From positions 1-43,025 of the forward strand of contig NZ_QLAE01000040.1 of NCBI RefSeq assembly GCF_005876855.1: a stretch of 43,025 nt of DNA, in the 5' to 3' direction. The notes beneath the pieces are model-generated. The model did not search any database. It was not told where the DNA came from and worked only from the letters and a program-made list of their open reading frames with translations. Origin of the DNA: Stutzerimonas nosocomialis (GTDB lineage: Bacteria; Pseudomonadota; Gammaproteobacteria; Pseudomonadales; Pseudomonadaceae). How positions within the stretch are numbered: the stretch's first letter is position 1; each line of letters starts with the position of its first letter. Positions 8,545 to 17,953 of the stretch are shown in pieces. A program made the position numbers and the translations under genes.

Positions 8545-8979
8545 TCAGTGACGGTTGCGCAATCCCGGCGGCACGCTCGGCAGCGCGACCGGCTCCCAGG
8601 GGCCGTCAGGCCGGCCGGCGCACAGCCACTCGCCATCCCAGCGGTAATAAAGCCGTTCACGGTAGTAGAGATCCCTGCCTTCCACCACATAGACGCCCAG
8701 GCGATTGTCCCAGTGCGCCGGTGCGTGTGGCGGCGGGGCGTAACGGGGATGGCTCTGCTGGGTGGCCGGCGGGCGCGGTGCCGGGGACGTCTGCACCGGC
8801 GGAGGGGGCGTGATCACCGGACCCGGCGCAGGTGTCTGCGGCACCGGTGGCTGAGTCTGGGGAGCGGTCTCGTAGGGCGTGCCGGCGCACGCCGCGAGCA
8901 AGGCGCCCAGGGCAGCCACGGTCCCCAGGCGCACACGCCTGAAGGCCGTCTGGCGAGGGGGGAAATCCTGTACGGTCAT
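8545..8979 (-). CDS. Proline-rich lipoprotein, YXWGXW-like C-terminus
   Basis: A 144-residue predicted lipoprotein. A basic n-region and hydrophobic stretch (TVAALGALLAAC) end in a lipobox with Cys at about residue 31. Next comes a Pro/Thr/Gln-rich linker (about 35-95) that could span the periplasm. The C-terminal segment (about 105-140) contains GRDLYYRERLYYRWDGEW and PDGPWEPV, resembling YXWGXW-type repeats of secreted and outer-membrane lipoproteins. Function unknown. The start has GAGG six bases before the ATG. It begins 25 bases after the ccmI stop and may be the last gene of the ccm transcript, although nothing in it suggests a role in cytochrome maturation. Confidence 0.75.
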   Translation of the reverse strand: MTVQDFPPRQTAFRRVRLGTVAALGALLAACAGTPYETAPQTQPPVPQTPAPGPVITPPPPVQTSPAPRPPATQQSHPRYAPPPHAPAHWDNRLGVYVVEGRDLYYRERLYYRWDGEWLCAGRPDGPWEPVALPSVPPGLRNRH

Positions 8980-9004
8980 GCAGTACCTCGGTCGTCAGAA
9001 CGAA

Positions 9005-10222
9005 TCAGCGGCGCTCTGGCGTGTCGATGGTCAGCTGAACCGGGCGCTCGGCGCTCGCAGCGAGATCCAGCGCATCGCTCTGCCCGGACCATTCGCCCCG
9101 GGTGGCATCGCCATCGCGGGAAATCCGGGCAACCAGTTGCACCTGTTCGAAGTTGGACAACTTCAGTTGCGGCATCATTGCATCGGCATCGGCCAACGTG
9201 ACCTCGGCGGGCAGGTCGGCGACGCTCAAGCGCTTCACGGCCAGCGGCATCGGCGGACCCGATACGGCGCGGGCGAAGACGAAGACGCTGTCATTCGGCC
9301 GCACCTCGTCGGCAAGCTCGGCGCTGAGCCGGACGCTTACCTTCACCTCCACCGCCGCGGCCGATTCGGCCTGTCCGGGCGCAGTCGGTTCGGGCGCCGA
9401 TTCGCCGAGTTCGGCGCGGGCACGGGCGATGCCACCCTCGATGGCGGCGCGAGACGGGTCCTGCTCGCCCAGCACCGAGACCAGGCGCTCCCAGAAAGCG
9501 ATCGCCTGAGCGAACCGGCCCTCTTCATAGGCCGCGATGCCAAGCAGGCCGAGGCTGGTGACCTCGTCCGGGTCAGCCTTCAGCGCTTCGTCGGTCAGAG
9601 CCTGAAGCTGTTCGGTCCACTGCTTGTCGCCCGCGAAATACAGGGCCTGGGCCCACTGCCCCAGCAGCTCGGGCTGGCGACCCGCCAGATTGGCCGCGCG
9701 CTCGAAGGCCACGGCCGCATCGGCGGCCCGCTCCTGGGCCATGTAGGCGCGACCGAGGAAGTACCAGCCCTCGGCGGACTCCGGCTGGGCCTCGACGGCG
9801 CGCTCGAGACGCTGGGTGACCTCTTCGATCGAGCCGGCCTGCTGGGCGAACTGGCGCGCCAGCTCCACCTTGTCGCTGGCGCCCCAGTGCAGATAAAGCC
9901 CATAGCCCATCAACGGCACCAGCAGTGCGGCCACCAGCGGCGCCCCCCTGCCCAGCCGCGACACGCGATGCGCTTCGCCGCCTTCGGTGTCGCTCAGCAG
10001 TTCGCGGGCGGCCTCTGCCCTGCCCGCCTCGAGCTGTTCGGATGTGAGCGTGCCGGCGGCATGCTGAGCCGCCAGTTCATCGAGCCGCTCCTGATAGAGC
10101 GCGACGTTGAGGGAGGTGCGGTCCTCCTCCGTCTGGGCGCGGCGACCGCGCATGATGGGCAGCAGTAGAAACAGCAGCGCGGCCATCAACAGCAGGCCGG
10201 CGCCAATCCAGAAATCGATCAT
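9005..10222 (-). CDS. ccmI: Cytochrome c biogenesis protein CcmI
   Basis: A 405-residue inner-membrane apocytochrome chaperone (also called CycH). The N-terminus has a transmembrane helix ([19 protein letters not shown]), then a basic loop, a second helix around residues 90-110, and a periplasmic TPR domain ([28 protein letters not shown]). A beta-rich C-terminal domain of the fused CcmI/CycH type follows. CcmI holds the C-terminus of apocytochrome c and hands it to the CcmF/H haem lyase. Its ATG overlaps the ccmH stop by 4 bases (ATGA), so it is translationally coupled. Confidence 0.93.
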   Translation of the reverse strand: MIDFWIGAGLLLMAALLFLLLPIMRGRRAQTEEDRTSLNVALYQERLDELAAQHAAGTLTSEQLEAGRAEAARELLSDTEGGEAHRVSRLGRGAPLVAALLVPLMGYGLYLHWGASDKVELARQFAQQAGSIEEVTQRLERAVEAQPESAEGWYFLGRAYMAQERAADAAVAFERAANLAGRQPELLGQWAQALYFAGDKQWTEQLQALTDEALKADPDEVTSLGLLGIAAYEEGRFAQAIAFWERLVSVLGEQDPSRAAIEGGIARARAELGESAPEPTAPGQAESAAAVEVKVSVRLSAELADEVRPNDSVFVFARAVSGPPMPLAVKRLSVADLPAEVTLADADAMMPQLKLSNFEQVQLVARISRDGDATRGEWSGQSDALDLAASAERPVQLTIDTPERR

Positions 10223-10692
10223 GGGTCTTTGTTATCCAGCAGCGTGGCGAGCCGTTCGCGCTCGGCTTCGGAAAGGGTGTTTGAGGTGGGGCCGTCGACC
10301 CGGCGGCGACGCCGCAGGAGGATCATCGCCACGGTGCCGAAACCGATCGCCAGGAGCACGAACGGGCCGTACCAGAGGATCAGGGTCTTGGCGTTGACCG
10401 GCGGCTTGTAGCGCACGAAATCGCCATAGCGGGCGACCAGATAGTCGACGATCTGCTCGTCGCTCTTCTGCTCTTCGAGCATCCGGAAGATTTCCTGGCG
10501 CAGGTCCATCGCGATCGGCGAGTTCGAGTCGGCGATGTTCTGGTTCTGGCATTTCGGACAGCGGAGCTCCTCGGTCAGCGTGCGATAGCGCTGGCGCTCG
10601 GTCTCGTCGCGAAACTCATAGGTATCGATCGCCGCGAACGCACCGGCGCTCAGGGTCAACCCGATCAGCAGGGCGCAAAGGTATCTGTTCAT
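10219..10692 (-). CDS. ccmH: Cytochrome c biogenesis thiol oxidoreductase CcmH
   Basis: A 157-residue membrane-anchored periplasmic protein. It has a signal peptide ([14 protein letters not shown], cleavage near 20) and the CcmH/CcmL signature [14 protein letters not shown] with redox cysteines at about 45 and 48. A transmembrane helix near 105-125 ([23 protein letters not shown]) is followed by a basic tail. It keeps the CXXCH cysteines of apocytochrome c reduced, with CcmG, and forms part of the haem lyase with CcmF and CcmI. Overlaps both ccmG (upstream) and ccmI (downstream) by 4 bases. Confidence 0.95.
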   Translation of the reverse strand: MNRYLCALLIGLTLSAGAFAAIDTYEFRDETERQRYRTLTEELRCPKCQNQNIADSNSPIAMDLRQEIFRMLEEQKSDEQIVDYLVARYGDFVRYKPPVNAKTLILWYGPFVLLAIGFGTVAMILLRRRRRVDGPTSNTLSEAERERLATLLDNKDP

Positions 10693-11222
10693 TCGTCCAC
10701 CAGCTCCTGATAGAGCACGGCGAGCTTTTCACGCCAGACACGCTCGTCGATGACGCCGACGAACTTGTGTCGGATCACGCCGTGCTTGTCGATCAGAAAC
10801 GTCTCGGGCGCGCCGTAGACCCCCAGGTCAAGGCCCAGGCTGCCCTGCTCGTCGCGGATGTTCAGCTGATAGGGATCATGGAACTCGCGGAGCCACTTCT
10901 GCGCCGCGGCGTTGTCGTCCTTGTAGTTGACCCCGTGGATGTTCACGCCCTGCGCCGCCAGGGCATTGAGCACCGGATGCTCGACCTTGCAGGCCACGCA
11001 CCAGGTCGCCCAGACGTTGACCAGCGCAGGCTTGCCCTTGAGGTCGGCCTCGCTGATCAGGCGCTGCTCGTCTTCGACCGAAGGCAGCGAGAACTGCGGC
11101 ACGGGCTTGCCGATCAATGCCGAGGGCAGCTCGGACGGATCGAGAAACAGCCCGCGGTAGAGGAAGACGGCGATACCGAGGAAGATCGCCAACGGCAACA
11201 GCATCAGCACTCGTTTCATCAT
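10689..11222 (-). CDS. ccmG: Periplasmic thiol:disulfide interchange protein CcmG/DsbE
   Basis: A 177-residue thioredoxin-like protein tethered by an N-terminal helix (MLLPLAIFLGIAVFLY). The active site WATWCVACKVEHP has cysteines at about 75 and 78, and the cis-Pro loop is in YGAPETFLID. It receives electrons from DsbD/CcdA and reduces CcmH or apocytochrome c. The start ATG overlaps the ccmF stop (TGATG). Family length is normal. Confidence 0.95.
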   Translation of the reverse strand: MMKRVLMLLPLAIFLGIAVFLYRGLFLDPSELPSALIGKPVPQFSLPSVEDEQRLISEADLKGKPALVNVWATWCVACKVEHPVLNALAAQGVNIHGVNYKDDNAAAQKWLREFHDPYQLNIRDEQGSLGLDLGVYGAPETFLIDKHGVIRHKFVGVIDERVWREKLAVLYQELVDE

Positions 11223-13195
11223 CAGGCTCCTTGCGCGCCCAGGCCCAGGGCCTCGCGTACGCGTGTCTTGACCTTGACCCGATAGCGCTGGTCGCAGGCC
11301 GCCAGCACGCCGCCGAGGCCCATCAGCAGGCCACCCAGCCAGATCCAGCGGACGAAGGGCTTGATGTGCACGCGCACGGCCCAGGCGCCGTCTTCCAGCG
11401 GCTCGCCCAGCGCGACATAGAGGTCGCGGGTGAAGCCCGGGTCGATACCGGCCTCGGTCATGGGCATCTGCTGAACGGTGTAGAGCCGCTTCTCCGGATG
11501 CAGCACGGCGATCTGGCGCTCGCCCTTGAGCACGCGGATGGTGGCCTTGTCCGAGGTGAAGTTGGGGCCGTCATGATGGACGGCGCCCTCGAAGATGAAG
11601 CTGTAGCCGCCCATCTGCAGCGAGTCGCCCGGCGCCATGCGCAGGTCGCGCTCGTCGCTCTGCTGGCTGGACAGCACCACGCCCAGTGCGCAGACCGCGA
11701 TGCCCAGGTGGGCGATCTGCATGCCCCAGTAACTGCGCGACAGGCCACGGGCGCCGGCCAAGAGTCCCTTGTGACGAGTCTTGTCGAGCAGGTCGCGTAC
11801 CCCGGCGACAACCACCCAGGCGGCGAGGAAGCAGGTCGCCAGGACCGTCCAGTGGAAATCGCCGAAGGCAAACGCGGCGACCACCCCGAGCACGCCACTG
11901 GTGATCAGCACCGGCACCAGCATGCCCGTCAGCCACTTCACCGGCGTGTCCTTCCAGCGCACCAGGATACCGACCGACATCGCCAGCATGACCAGCGCCA
12001 TCAGCGGCAGGAACATGGCGTTGAAATACGGAGGGCCGACCGACAGCTTGGCTCCCGACAGCGCGTCGAGCAGCAAGGGATACAGCGTGCCCAGCAGGAT
12101 CATCGAGGTGGCCACCACCAGCAGCAGGTTATTGACCAGCAACAGGGTTTCCCGGGACCAGAGGCCGAAGCCGACCTGGCTCTTGACCACCGGCGCACGC
12201 AGCGCGAACAGCCCCAGCGAACCGCCGACGACCAGCAGCAGGAAGCACAGGATGAACACGCCACGCTCAGGATCGGTCGCGAAGGCATGCACCGAGGTCA
12301 GCACCCCGGAGCGCACCAGGAAGGTTCCCAGCAGGCTCAGCGAGAAGGCCGCGATCGCCAGCAGCACCGTCCAGCTCTTGAATACGCCGCGCTTTTCGGT
12401 CACCGCCAGGGAGTGGATCAACGCGGTGCCGACCAGCCAGGGCATGAAGGAGGCGTTTTCCACCGGGTCCCAGAACCACCAGCCGCCCCAGCCCAGTTCG
12501 TAGTAGGCCCACCAGGAGCCGAGCACGATGCCGATCCCGAGGAACGCCCAGGCCACCAGGGTCCAGGGACGCGACCAGCGGGCCCAGGCCGCGTCGAGCC
12601 GGCCACCGAGCAGGGCCGCGATGGCGAATGAGAAGGCCACGGAGAAGCCGACGTAGCCCATGTAGAGCATCGGCGGGTGAACGATCAGGCCGAAGTCCTG
12701 CAGCAGCGGGTTCAGGTCGCGGCCATCGACCGGCGCCTGCGGCAGCAAGCGCTCGAACGGGTTGGACGTGACGATCAGAAAGAGCATGAAGCCGATGCTG
12801 ATGAGTCCCATGACGCCGAGCACGCGCGCCAGCATCTCTTCGGGAAGCTGGCGGGAGAACACCGACACGGCGAAGGTCCAGCCGGCCAGGATCAGCGCCC
12901 ACAGCAGCAGCGAGCCCTCATGGGCACCCCATACGGCGCTGAACTTGTAGTACCACGGCAAGGCGCTGTTGGAGTTGTTCGCCACGTAGGCGACGGAGAA
13001 GTCGTCGACCATGAACGCATAGGTCAGACAGGCGAAGGAGAACGCCAGGAAGGCGAACTGCCCCCACGCCGCCGGCTGCGCCAGGCTCATCCACAGACGA
13101 TCACCGCGCCAGGCGCCGATCAGCGGGAAGACCGCCTGCACCAGTACCAGGCACAGGGCCAGAATCATGGCCAGATGGCCGAGCTCCGGAATCAT
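11222..13195 (-). CDS. ccmF: Haem lyase subunit CcmF
   Basis: A 657-residue polytopic inner-membrane protein with at least a dozen hydrophobic segments. The tryptophan-rich WWD motif ([20 protein letters not shown], around residues 230-250) presents haem to apocytochrome c. Conserved histidines lie in periplasmic loops. A large soluble loop follows before the last helix ([13 protein letters not shown]...). With CcmH and CcmI it ligates haem from holo-CcmE to the CXXCH motif. Overlaps ccmE by 4 bases (ATGA). Full length for the family. Confidence 0.97.
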   Translation of the reverse strand: MIPELGHLAMILALCLVLVQAVFPLIGAWRGDRLWMSLAQPAAWGQFAFLAFSFACLTYAFMVDDFSVAYVANNSNSALPWYYKFSAVWGAHEGSLLLWALILAGWTFAVSVFSRQLPEEMLARVLGVMGLISIGFMLFLIVTSNPFERLLPQAPVDGRDLNPLLQDFGLIVHPPMLYMGYVGFSVAFSFAIAALLGGRLDAAWARWSRPWTLVAWAFLGIGIVLGSWWAYYELGWGGWWFWDPVENASFMPWLVGTALIHSLAVTEKRGVFKSWTVLLAIAAFSLSLLGTFLVRSGVLTSVHAFATDPERGVFILCFLLLVVGGSLGLFALRAPVVKSQVGFGLWSRETLLLVNNLLLVVATSMILLGTLYPLLLDALSGAKLSVGPPYFNAMFLPLMALVMLAMSVGILVRWKDTPVKWLTGMLVPVLITSGVLGVVAAFAFGDFHWTVLATCFLAAWVVVAGVRDLLDKTRHKGLLAGARGLSRSYWGMQIAHLGIAVCALGVVLSSQQSDERDLRMAPGDSLQMGGYSFIFEGAVHHDGPNFTSDKATIRVLKGERQIAVLHPEKRLYTVQQMPMTEAGIDPGFTRDLYVALGEPLEDGAWAVRVHIKPFVRWIWLGGLLMGLGGVLAACDQRYRVKVKTRVREALGLGAQGA

Positions 13196-13659
13196 TTCGC
13201 GTACCCCTGCTTGCCGCCTTCGTAATGCTTCATCATGCCGCTCTGCTCGAGCGCCTGGGTGACTTCGGGCGGCATGTAGTTTTCATCGTGCTTGGCCAGC
13301 ACTTCGTCGGCCACCAGGATGCCCTCCTCGTTCACCCGCCCAAGCGCGACGATGCCTTGCCCCTCGCGGAACAGGTCGGGAAGGATGCCCTGGAAGCGGA
13401 TGGTGACCGTTTCGGCACCGTCGGTGACACGGAAATCGACCGCCAGCGATTCGCGGTCACGCTTGACCGAGCCCTCTTCGACCAGGCCGCCCGCGCGGAT
13501 CCGCGTGCCTTCGGGCGCTTCGCCACGGGCGATCTGGGTCGGGGTGTAGAACAGGTTGATGTTCTGCTGCAGCGCGGAAAGCGCCAGGGCAACGGCGATA
13601 CCGACCCCGGCGAGGATCGCCAGGACGATGTAGAGCCGCTTTTTGCGTACCGGATTCAC
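13192..13659 (-). CDS. ccmE: Periplasmic haem chaperone CcmE
   Basis: A 155-residue haem shuttle anchored by an N-terminal helix ([22 protein letters not shown]), with a beta-barrel OB-fold domain. [13 protein letters not shown] carries the His (about 124) that binds haem covalently and the Tyr (about 128) that is an axial ligand. It takes haem from CcmABCD and delivers it to CcmF. The start codon is GTG, overlapping the ccmD stop (GTGA). Normal family length. Confidence 0.95.
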   Translation of the reverse strand: MNPVRKKRLYIVLAILAGVGIAVALALSALQQNINLFYTPTQIARGEAPEGTRIRAGGLVEEGSVKRDRESLAVDFRVTDGAETVTIRFQGILPDLFREGQGIVALGRVNEEGILVADEVLAKHDENYMPPEVTQALEQSGMMKHYEGGKQGYAK

Positions 13660-13832
13660 TTCATTTCCTCCCGGCGCAAACGGCGCGCCTCGTCTTGCAG
13701 GTGCCGCCGGCGTGCCAGCAGGGGCAGCGCGACGTTCAAGGCCAGTACCGCCAGGCTGATGCCATAGGACGACCAGACATAGACGCCATGGTTGCCCATG
13801 GCGACGAATTCGGCGAACGAGGAGAAATTCAT
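13656..13832 (-). CDS. ccmD: Haem exporter accessory protein CcmD
   Basis: A 58-residue small membrane protein: [24 protein letters not shown], a transmembrane helix ([16 protein letters not shown]), and then a basic cytoplasmic tail ([18 protein letters not shown]). This is the standard CcmD layout, with the conserved F-x-x-M-G-x-x-x-x-Y-V-W-x-x-Y-G stretch. It helps release holo-CcmE from CcmC. The ATG at 13832 overlaps the ccmC stop by 4 bases. A longer open frame upstream is only read-through of ccmC in another frame. Confidence 0.92.
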   Translation of the reverse strand: MNFSSFAEFVAMGNHGVYVWSSYGISLAVLALNVALPLLARRRHLQDEARRLRREEMK

Positions 13833-14584
13833 CGCGAGCCCCCTACCAGTGCCTTGATCTCGCTTTTCACCCAGCTGCTGCGCGCCTCGCGACGCAACAC
13901 CTCGAGGCGCATGCGCATCAGCAGCACGGCAGTGAAGAAACAATAGAAACCGATCACCATGACCAGCAACGGCAGCCACATCTCCATCGGCATCGCCGGC
14001 TTCTCGGTGACCTTGAAGGTGGCCGGCTGGTGCAGGGTGTTCCACCACTCCACCGAATATTTGATGATCGGGATGTTCACCACGCCGACCAGCGCCAGCA
14101 CCGCGCAGGCCTTGGCCGCGCTGTCCCGGTTACTGATGGCGTTGCCCAGGGCGATGATCCCGAAATAAAGGAACAGCAGGATCAGCATCGAGGTCAGGCG
14201 CGCGTCCCAGACCCACCAGGCGCCCCAGGTCGGCTTGCCCCAGACGGCGCCAGTCAAGAGTGCGATGAAAGTCATCCAGGCGCCGATCGGCGCGGCCTGC
14301 TGGAGTGCGACGTCCGCCAGCTTCATCTTCCAGATCAGCCCGACGGCACCGGCGACGGCGAGCATCAGGTAGATGGACTGGGCCAGGAAGGCGGCCGGCA
14401 CATGGATGTAGATGATCCTGAAGCTGTTGCCCTGCTGGTAATCCTGCGGCGCGAACGCCAGCCCCCAGACCACGCCCACCGTCAGCAGCAGCGCGGCGCT
14501 CCAGCCGAACCAGGGCAGCCAGCGCCCGCTGATCTCGTAGAACCATTTGGGCGAACCCAGCTTGTGAAACCATGTCCAGTTCAT
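13829..14584 (-). CDS. ccmC: Haem-handling protein CcmC
   Basis: A 251-residue inner-membrane protein with six hydrophobic segments and the WWD signature [21 protein letters not shown] (around residues 110-130), flanked by conserved His-containing loops. It loads haem onto CcmE. The start is taken as the ATG at 14584 ([12 protein letters not shown]), preceded by GGAAACG. A TTG at 14611 would add nine residues and is less likely. It is separated from ccmB by 84 bases in which I see no gene. Confidence 0.94.
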   Translation of the reverse strand: MNWTWFHKLGSPKWFYEISGRWLPWFGWSAALLLTVGVVWGLAFAPQDYQQGNSFRIIYIHVPAAFLAQSIYLMLAVAGAVGLIWKMKLADVALQQAAPIGAWMTFIALLTGAVWGKPTWGAWWVWDARLTSMLILLFLYFGIIALGNAISNRDSAAKACAVLALVGVVNIPIIKYSVEWWNTLHQPATFKVTEKPAMPMEMWLPLLVMVIGFYCFFTAVLLMRMRLEVLRREARSSWVKSEIKALVGGSR

Positions 14585-14668
14585 CGAATGACTCGTTTCC
14601 GGCGAGGGCAAGCCCCCGGAGAATGCTCGGCCAGGGCGACGTCGAGCCCCAGCGGTCGGTACCTGCGT

Positions 14669-15340
14669 CTATTCACCGACGCTGATCTTCAGCCCGGCGG
14701 CAATCGCAAAGGGTGTCAGGGTCACCGCCAGTGCGGTGAGGCTGGCCAGCCACAACAGGTAGCCGGCCGTCGGCAATCCTTGCAACGCCGCCTGCAACGC
14801 CCCGCTGCCAAGGATCAGCACCGGGATGTACAGCGGCAGAATCAGCAGCGCCAGCAACAGGCCGCCGCGCTTGAGACCGACGGTCAGGGCCGCGCCCACC
14901 GCGCCCAGCAGGCTCAGGGTGGGCGTGCCCAGCAACAGCGAGAGCAGCAGCACCGGCAGCGCCTGGACCGGCAAGCCCAGCATCAGCCCCAGCAAGGGAG
15001 CCAGCAGGACCAGCGCCAGGCCCGAGAACACCCAGTGTGCCAGCACCTTGGCGAGCACCAGAAGCGCCAGAGGGTGCGGCGAAACGACCCACTGCTCAAG
15101 GGAACCATCTTCGAAATCGCTGCGAAAAAGCCCGTCGAGCGAGAGCAGCACGGCCAGCAGCGCCGCTACCCACAACAAACCTGGGGAAATGCTTTGCAAC
15201 AGTTGAGACTCCGGCCCGACCGCCAGCGGAAACAACGCGATGACGATGGCGAAGAACACCAGCGGATTGGCCAGCTCCGCGGGACGCCGAATCAGCAGGC
15301 GCGCCTCCCGCTTGAGGAGCAAGGTGAAGACACCGCTCAT
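14669..15340 (-). CDS. ccmB: Haem exporter membrane subunit CcmB
   Basis: A 223-residue, very hydrophobic permease with six predicted helices, starting [22 protein letters not shown]. The internal [24 protein letters not shown] is the conserved CcmB region. It pairs with the ATPase CcmA and with CcmC/D in the complex that releases holo-CcmE. Its ATG overlaps the ccmA stop by 4 bases. An upstream extension of the frame to 15988 is a shadow of ccmA. Confidence 0.95.
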   Translation of the reverse strand: MSGVFTLLLKREARLLIRRPAELANPLVFFAIVIALFPLAVGPESQLLQSISPGLLWVAALLAVLLSLDGLFRSDFEDGSLEQWVVSPHPLALLVLAKVLAHWVFSGLALVLLAPLLGLMLGLPVQALPVLLLSLLLGTPTLSLLGAVGAALTVGLKRGGLLLALLILPLYIPVLILGSGALQAALQGLPTAGYLLWLASLTALAVTLTPFAIAAGLKISVGE

Positions 15341-15978
15341 GCCGTCTGCCCCAACAGAATCTCGTCGAAACCCGACGGCCGTGTCTGCAGGCTGTGATGC
15401 GTGGTCAACACCACCACACCGCCCTGCTCGCAATGGGCCACCAGATGCGCTTCGAGCTGGGCCACGCCATGCTTGTCCAGCGCGGTGAACGGCTCGTCGA
15501 GGATCCACAGGGGCGCCGCCGTGAGATACAGCCGGGCCAGGGCGACACGGCGCTGCTGGCCGGCCGAGAGCGTATGGCAGGGCACATCCTCGAATCCGCG
15601 CAGCCCAACCGTCGCGAGGGCCTGCCAGATGGCCTCGCGGCTGACCGGCTGCTGCAGCGCGCAGAGCCATGCCAGGTTCTCCTCCGGACTGAGCAGCCCC
15701 TTGATGCCCGCGGCATGGCCGATCCACACCAGGTTGCGGGCCACATCGGCGCGGGACGCCAGCGGCTCGCCATCGAGCAGGACCTCCCCGGCGGTCGGCT
15801 GCATCAGGCCGGCGAGCACGCGCAGCAGGCTGGTCTTGCCGCTGCCGTTGGGCCCGGAGACCTGCAGCATCTGGCCTCGCTCGAGGCTGAAGGCCAGGCC
15901 GTCGAACAGCAGCCGCCAATCCCTCTCGCAGGTGAGCGCAACAGCTTGAAGGAAAGGATCGGACACGCTTGGGGACAC
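15337..15978 (-). CDS. ccmA: Haem exporter ATP-binding subunit CcmA
   Basis: A 213-residue ABC ATPase. Walker A is GPNGSGKT (about 42-49), the signature is [14 protein letters not shown], Walker B is [12 protein letters not shown], and a switch His lies in LTTHHSL. It powers release of haem-loaded CcmE from CcmC. First gene of the ccm operon. The start is a GTG at 15978, with another GTG four codons inside at 15966; the ribosome site is weak (AGGTG), so the exact start is uncertain. Divergent from the FliK-like gene. Confidence 0.94.
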   Translation of the reverse strand: MSPSVSDPFLQAVALTCERDWRLLFDGLAFSLERGQMLQVSGPNGSGKTSLLRVLAGLMQPTAGEVLLDGEPLASRADVARNLVWIGHAAGIKGLLSPEENLAWLCALQQPVSREAIWQALATVGLRGFEDVPCHTLSAGQQRRVALARLYLTAAPLWILDEPFTALDKHGVAQLEAHLVAHCEQGGVVVLTTHHSLQTRPSGFDEILLGQTA

Positions 15979-16012
15979 CTGCTGGCATTCAAGAAGGGAA
16001 TGGACGGGCCGC

Positions 16013-16052
16013 TATACTGACCGGGCGCCGGGCCAACCGGGGCGCGATTATA
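16013..16052. promoter_or_regulatory. Divergent promoter region, ccm operon / fliK-like gene
   Basis: The 137 bases between ccmA and the plus-strand gene hold two facing -10 elements. One is a perfect minus-strand TATAAT (16047-16052) directly preceded by TG, aimed at ccmA. The other is TATACT on the plus strand (16013-16018), aimed at the FliK-like gene. No good -35 is seen for either, so these are candidates only. Confidence 0.4.
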
Positions 16053-16115
16053 CATGGCATCCATGACCGCCGAAGACCGCTAAACCGTCAGGTTGTAAGG
16101 GCATTTGAAGCAAAC

Positions 16116-17645
16116 ATGACCGAGATCAAGGCCGCGCAACCTCTTCCAGCCGCCCCGCCCCGCTCCGCGGCAGCCGCTGCGGATCTGGCGCTCAAGCTGC
16201 TCCAGCCCATGCAGGGCCTGCTCGCCGCGGGCGAGAGCGCCGAGGCGGAAGTCGTCAGCGTCAAGGAAAGCGGCCAGGCCTTCCAGCTCATCCTGCGCCT
16301 GACCCTCGACAACGGTCGCCAGACCACGCTCGAAGCCCTCAGCAACCGCGCCGTGGCCACGGGCACCGCCTATGCCGTCACCGCCCTGTCCGACAATCGG
16401 TTGATGGCCAACCTGCAGGCACTGGCGCGCCAGCCAACGGGCAGCATCGACCTGGACCGCGTGCCCATCGGCACCATCCTCCAGGGCAAGGTGGTGGCCA
16501 GCCAGCAGATCGCGGCGGCCAAGGGCGAACACGCCGTATTCAAAATGGTGGTCCAACTGCTCAACACCGCCATGGCCAATGAAAAACTGGAGATCGCGTC
16601 CACCACACCATTGCCGCTGGGCACCCTGCTGACCGCCCAGGTCAAGGGCAGCCAGGCCTTGAGCTTCCTGCCGCTGAGCGGTCGCCTGGACCAGCTCGCG
16701 CTCGGCCAGCAGATGGCCGCGCAACAGGAGCGCCAGGCATCGCTCGAGGGCCTGCTCGGAGCGCTGCGCAATGCGGGCTCGCTGCCGGAGGGGCTCAAAG
16801 GCGCCGCGGAAAAACTGCTCGGCCTCATGCCGGAGGTGAGCGAGCTCACCGACCCGAAGGCCCTTGCCCAGGCGCTGGAAAAAAGCGGCACGCTGCTGGA
16901 GGCACGACTGCTGGCGGGTCAACACGGCGCGGCCCAGGGCGACATGAAGGCCGCCCTGCTGCGGCTCATCGCCCAGCTGCTGCCCAGCCTGCCCGGCAGC
17001 ACGCCATTCGCCTCGGCCCAGGCCGGCGCGGCCATGGGCCAGGCGCTTCCGGCCTTCGCCCGTCATGCACTCGGGGTATTCGGGCAGAACGGCGCGCGCC
17101 AGCAGGCGATGGGCTTTCCGCTACCGAGCCGGCTGCTTCAGGGCATGGACGAGGAAGCGGACCTGGAAACCCTGCTCAAGCTCGCCGCAGCCGCCGTCTC
17201 GCGGCTGCAGACCCATCAGTTGTCGAGCCTGGCTCAGTCCCAGGTCGGCCCGGAAGGCACCTTGCTGACCACCTGGCAGATGGAAATCCCCATGCGCGAC
17301 CAGCGCGACATCGTGCCCCTGCAGGTCAAGCTGCAGCGCGAGGAAAGCCCGCCCGAACAGCGCAAGGAAAAGCAGGAAATCGTCTGGCGCGTCGAGCTCG
17401 CCTTCGACCTGTCCCCTCTCGGCCCGCTGCAGGTCCAGGCTCAGCTCGCCCAGGGCAACCTCTCGAGCCAGCTCTGGGCCGAGCGCGCCAGCACCGCGCA
17501 CCTGATCAACGGGGAACTCGACCACCTTCGCGACCGACTGGTGGCCGCCGGGCTCGCGGTCGGCGAACTGGCCTGTCGCCAGGGCACGCCGCCCCAGGGG
17601 CCGAAGACCTCGCTCGAACAACGCTTCGTGGACGAAACCGCATGA
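16116..17645 (+). CDS. FliK C-terminal-domain protein (second FliK-like)
   Basis: A 509-residue cytosolic-looking protein without a signal peptide. The N-terminal half is rich in Ala, Leu and Gln. The C-terminal part (about 370-500) has the beta-rich layout of flagellar hook-length control C-terminal domains: TWQMEIPMRDQRDIVPLQVKL..., WRVELAFDLSPLGPLQVQAQL, LWAERASTAHLINGELDHLRDRLVAAGLAV. The classical fliK of this cluster is at 39042-40352, so this is a paralogue. It is translationally coupled (ATGA) to an orphan FlhB C-terminal domain gene, and FliK is known to act on FlhB. Start ATG at 16116 (MTEIKAAQ). A longer frame from 15969 would cross the promoter. Confidence 0.8.
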   Translation: MTEIKAAQPLPAAPPRSAAAAADLALKLLQPMQGLLAAGESAEAEVVSVKESGQAFQLILRLTLDNGRQTTLEALSNRAVATGTAYAVTALSDNRLMANLQALARQPTGSIDLDRVPIGTILQGKVVASQQIAAAKGEHAVFKMVVQLLNTAMANEKLEIASTTPLPLGTLLTAQVKGSQALSFLPLSGRLDQLALGQQMAAQQERQASLEGLLGALRNAGSLPEGLKGAAEKLLGLMPEVSELTDPKALAQALEKSGTLLEARLLAGQHGAAQGDMKAALLRLIAQLLPSLPGSTPFASAQAGAAMGQALPAFARHALGVFGQNGARQQAMGFPLPSRLLQGMDEEADLETLLKLAAAAVSRLQTHQLSSLAQSQVGPEGTLLTTWQMEIPMRDQRDIVPLQVKLQREESPPEQRKEKQEIVWRVELAFDLSPLGPLQVQAQLAQGNLSSQLWAERASTAHLINGELDHLRDRLVAAGLAVGELACRQGTPPQGPKTSLEQRFVDETA

Positions 17646-17953
17646 GCAAGCAAGTCATCGCACTGGCCTACGACGGCCGCAACGCACCGAGCGTGACCGC
17701 CAAGGGCGACGATGCGCTGGCCGAGGCGATCCTTGCCATCGCTCGCGAACACGAGGTGCCGATCTACGAGAACGCCGAACTGGTCCGTCTGCTGGCCAGG
17801 CTCGAACTCGGCGACGCGATTCCCGAGGCGCTCTACCGCAGCATCGCCGAGATCATCGCCTTCGCCTGGTACCTCAAGGGCAAGGCACCCGAGGGATTCG
17901 GCCAGCGCGACGACGGCGACGCACCCCTGCTGCTCAGTGGGCCTGGGCGCTGA
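17642..17953 (+). CDS. Orphan FlhB C-terminal-domain protein (FhlB type)
   Basis: A 103-residue protein lacking all FlhB membrane segments. MSKQVIALAYDGRNAPSVTAKGDD aligns by eye with the FlhB of this window just after its NPTH cleavage site (FAVALKYDAERGNAPMLLAKGGD). The match continues to the C-terminus: AREHEVPIYENAELVRLLARLELGDAIPE against GQEHKVTVLESPALARAVYYSTEVDQEIPA. It thus mimics the released C-terminal fragment of cleaved FlhB, the part that switches export specificity. It is coupled to the FliK-like gene by a 4-base overlap. Its last 20 bases overlap the end of the convergent rhodanese gene. Confidence 0.85.
   Translation: MSKQVIALAYDGRNAPSVTAKGDDALAEAILAIAREHEVPIYENAELVRLLARLELGDAIPEALYRSIAEIIAFAWYLKGKAPEGFGQRDDGDAPLLLSGPGR

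Noticed and set aside
11117-12631. A 504-codon plus-strand open frame opposite ccmF
   Set aside because: Shadow of ccmF; composition dominated by Gln, His, Arg and Gly with no domain.
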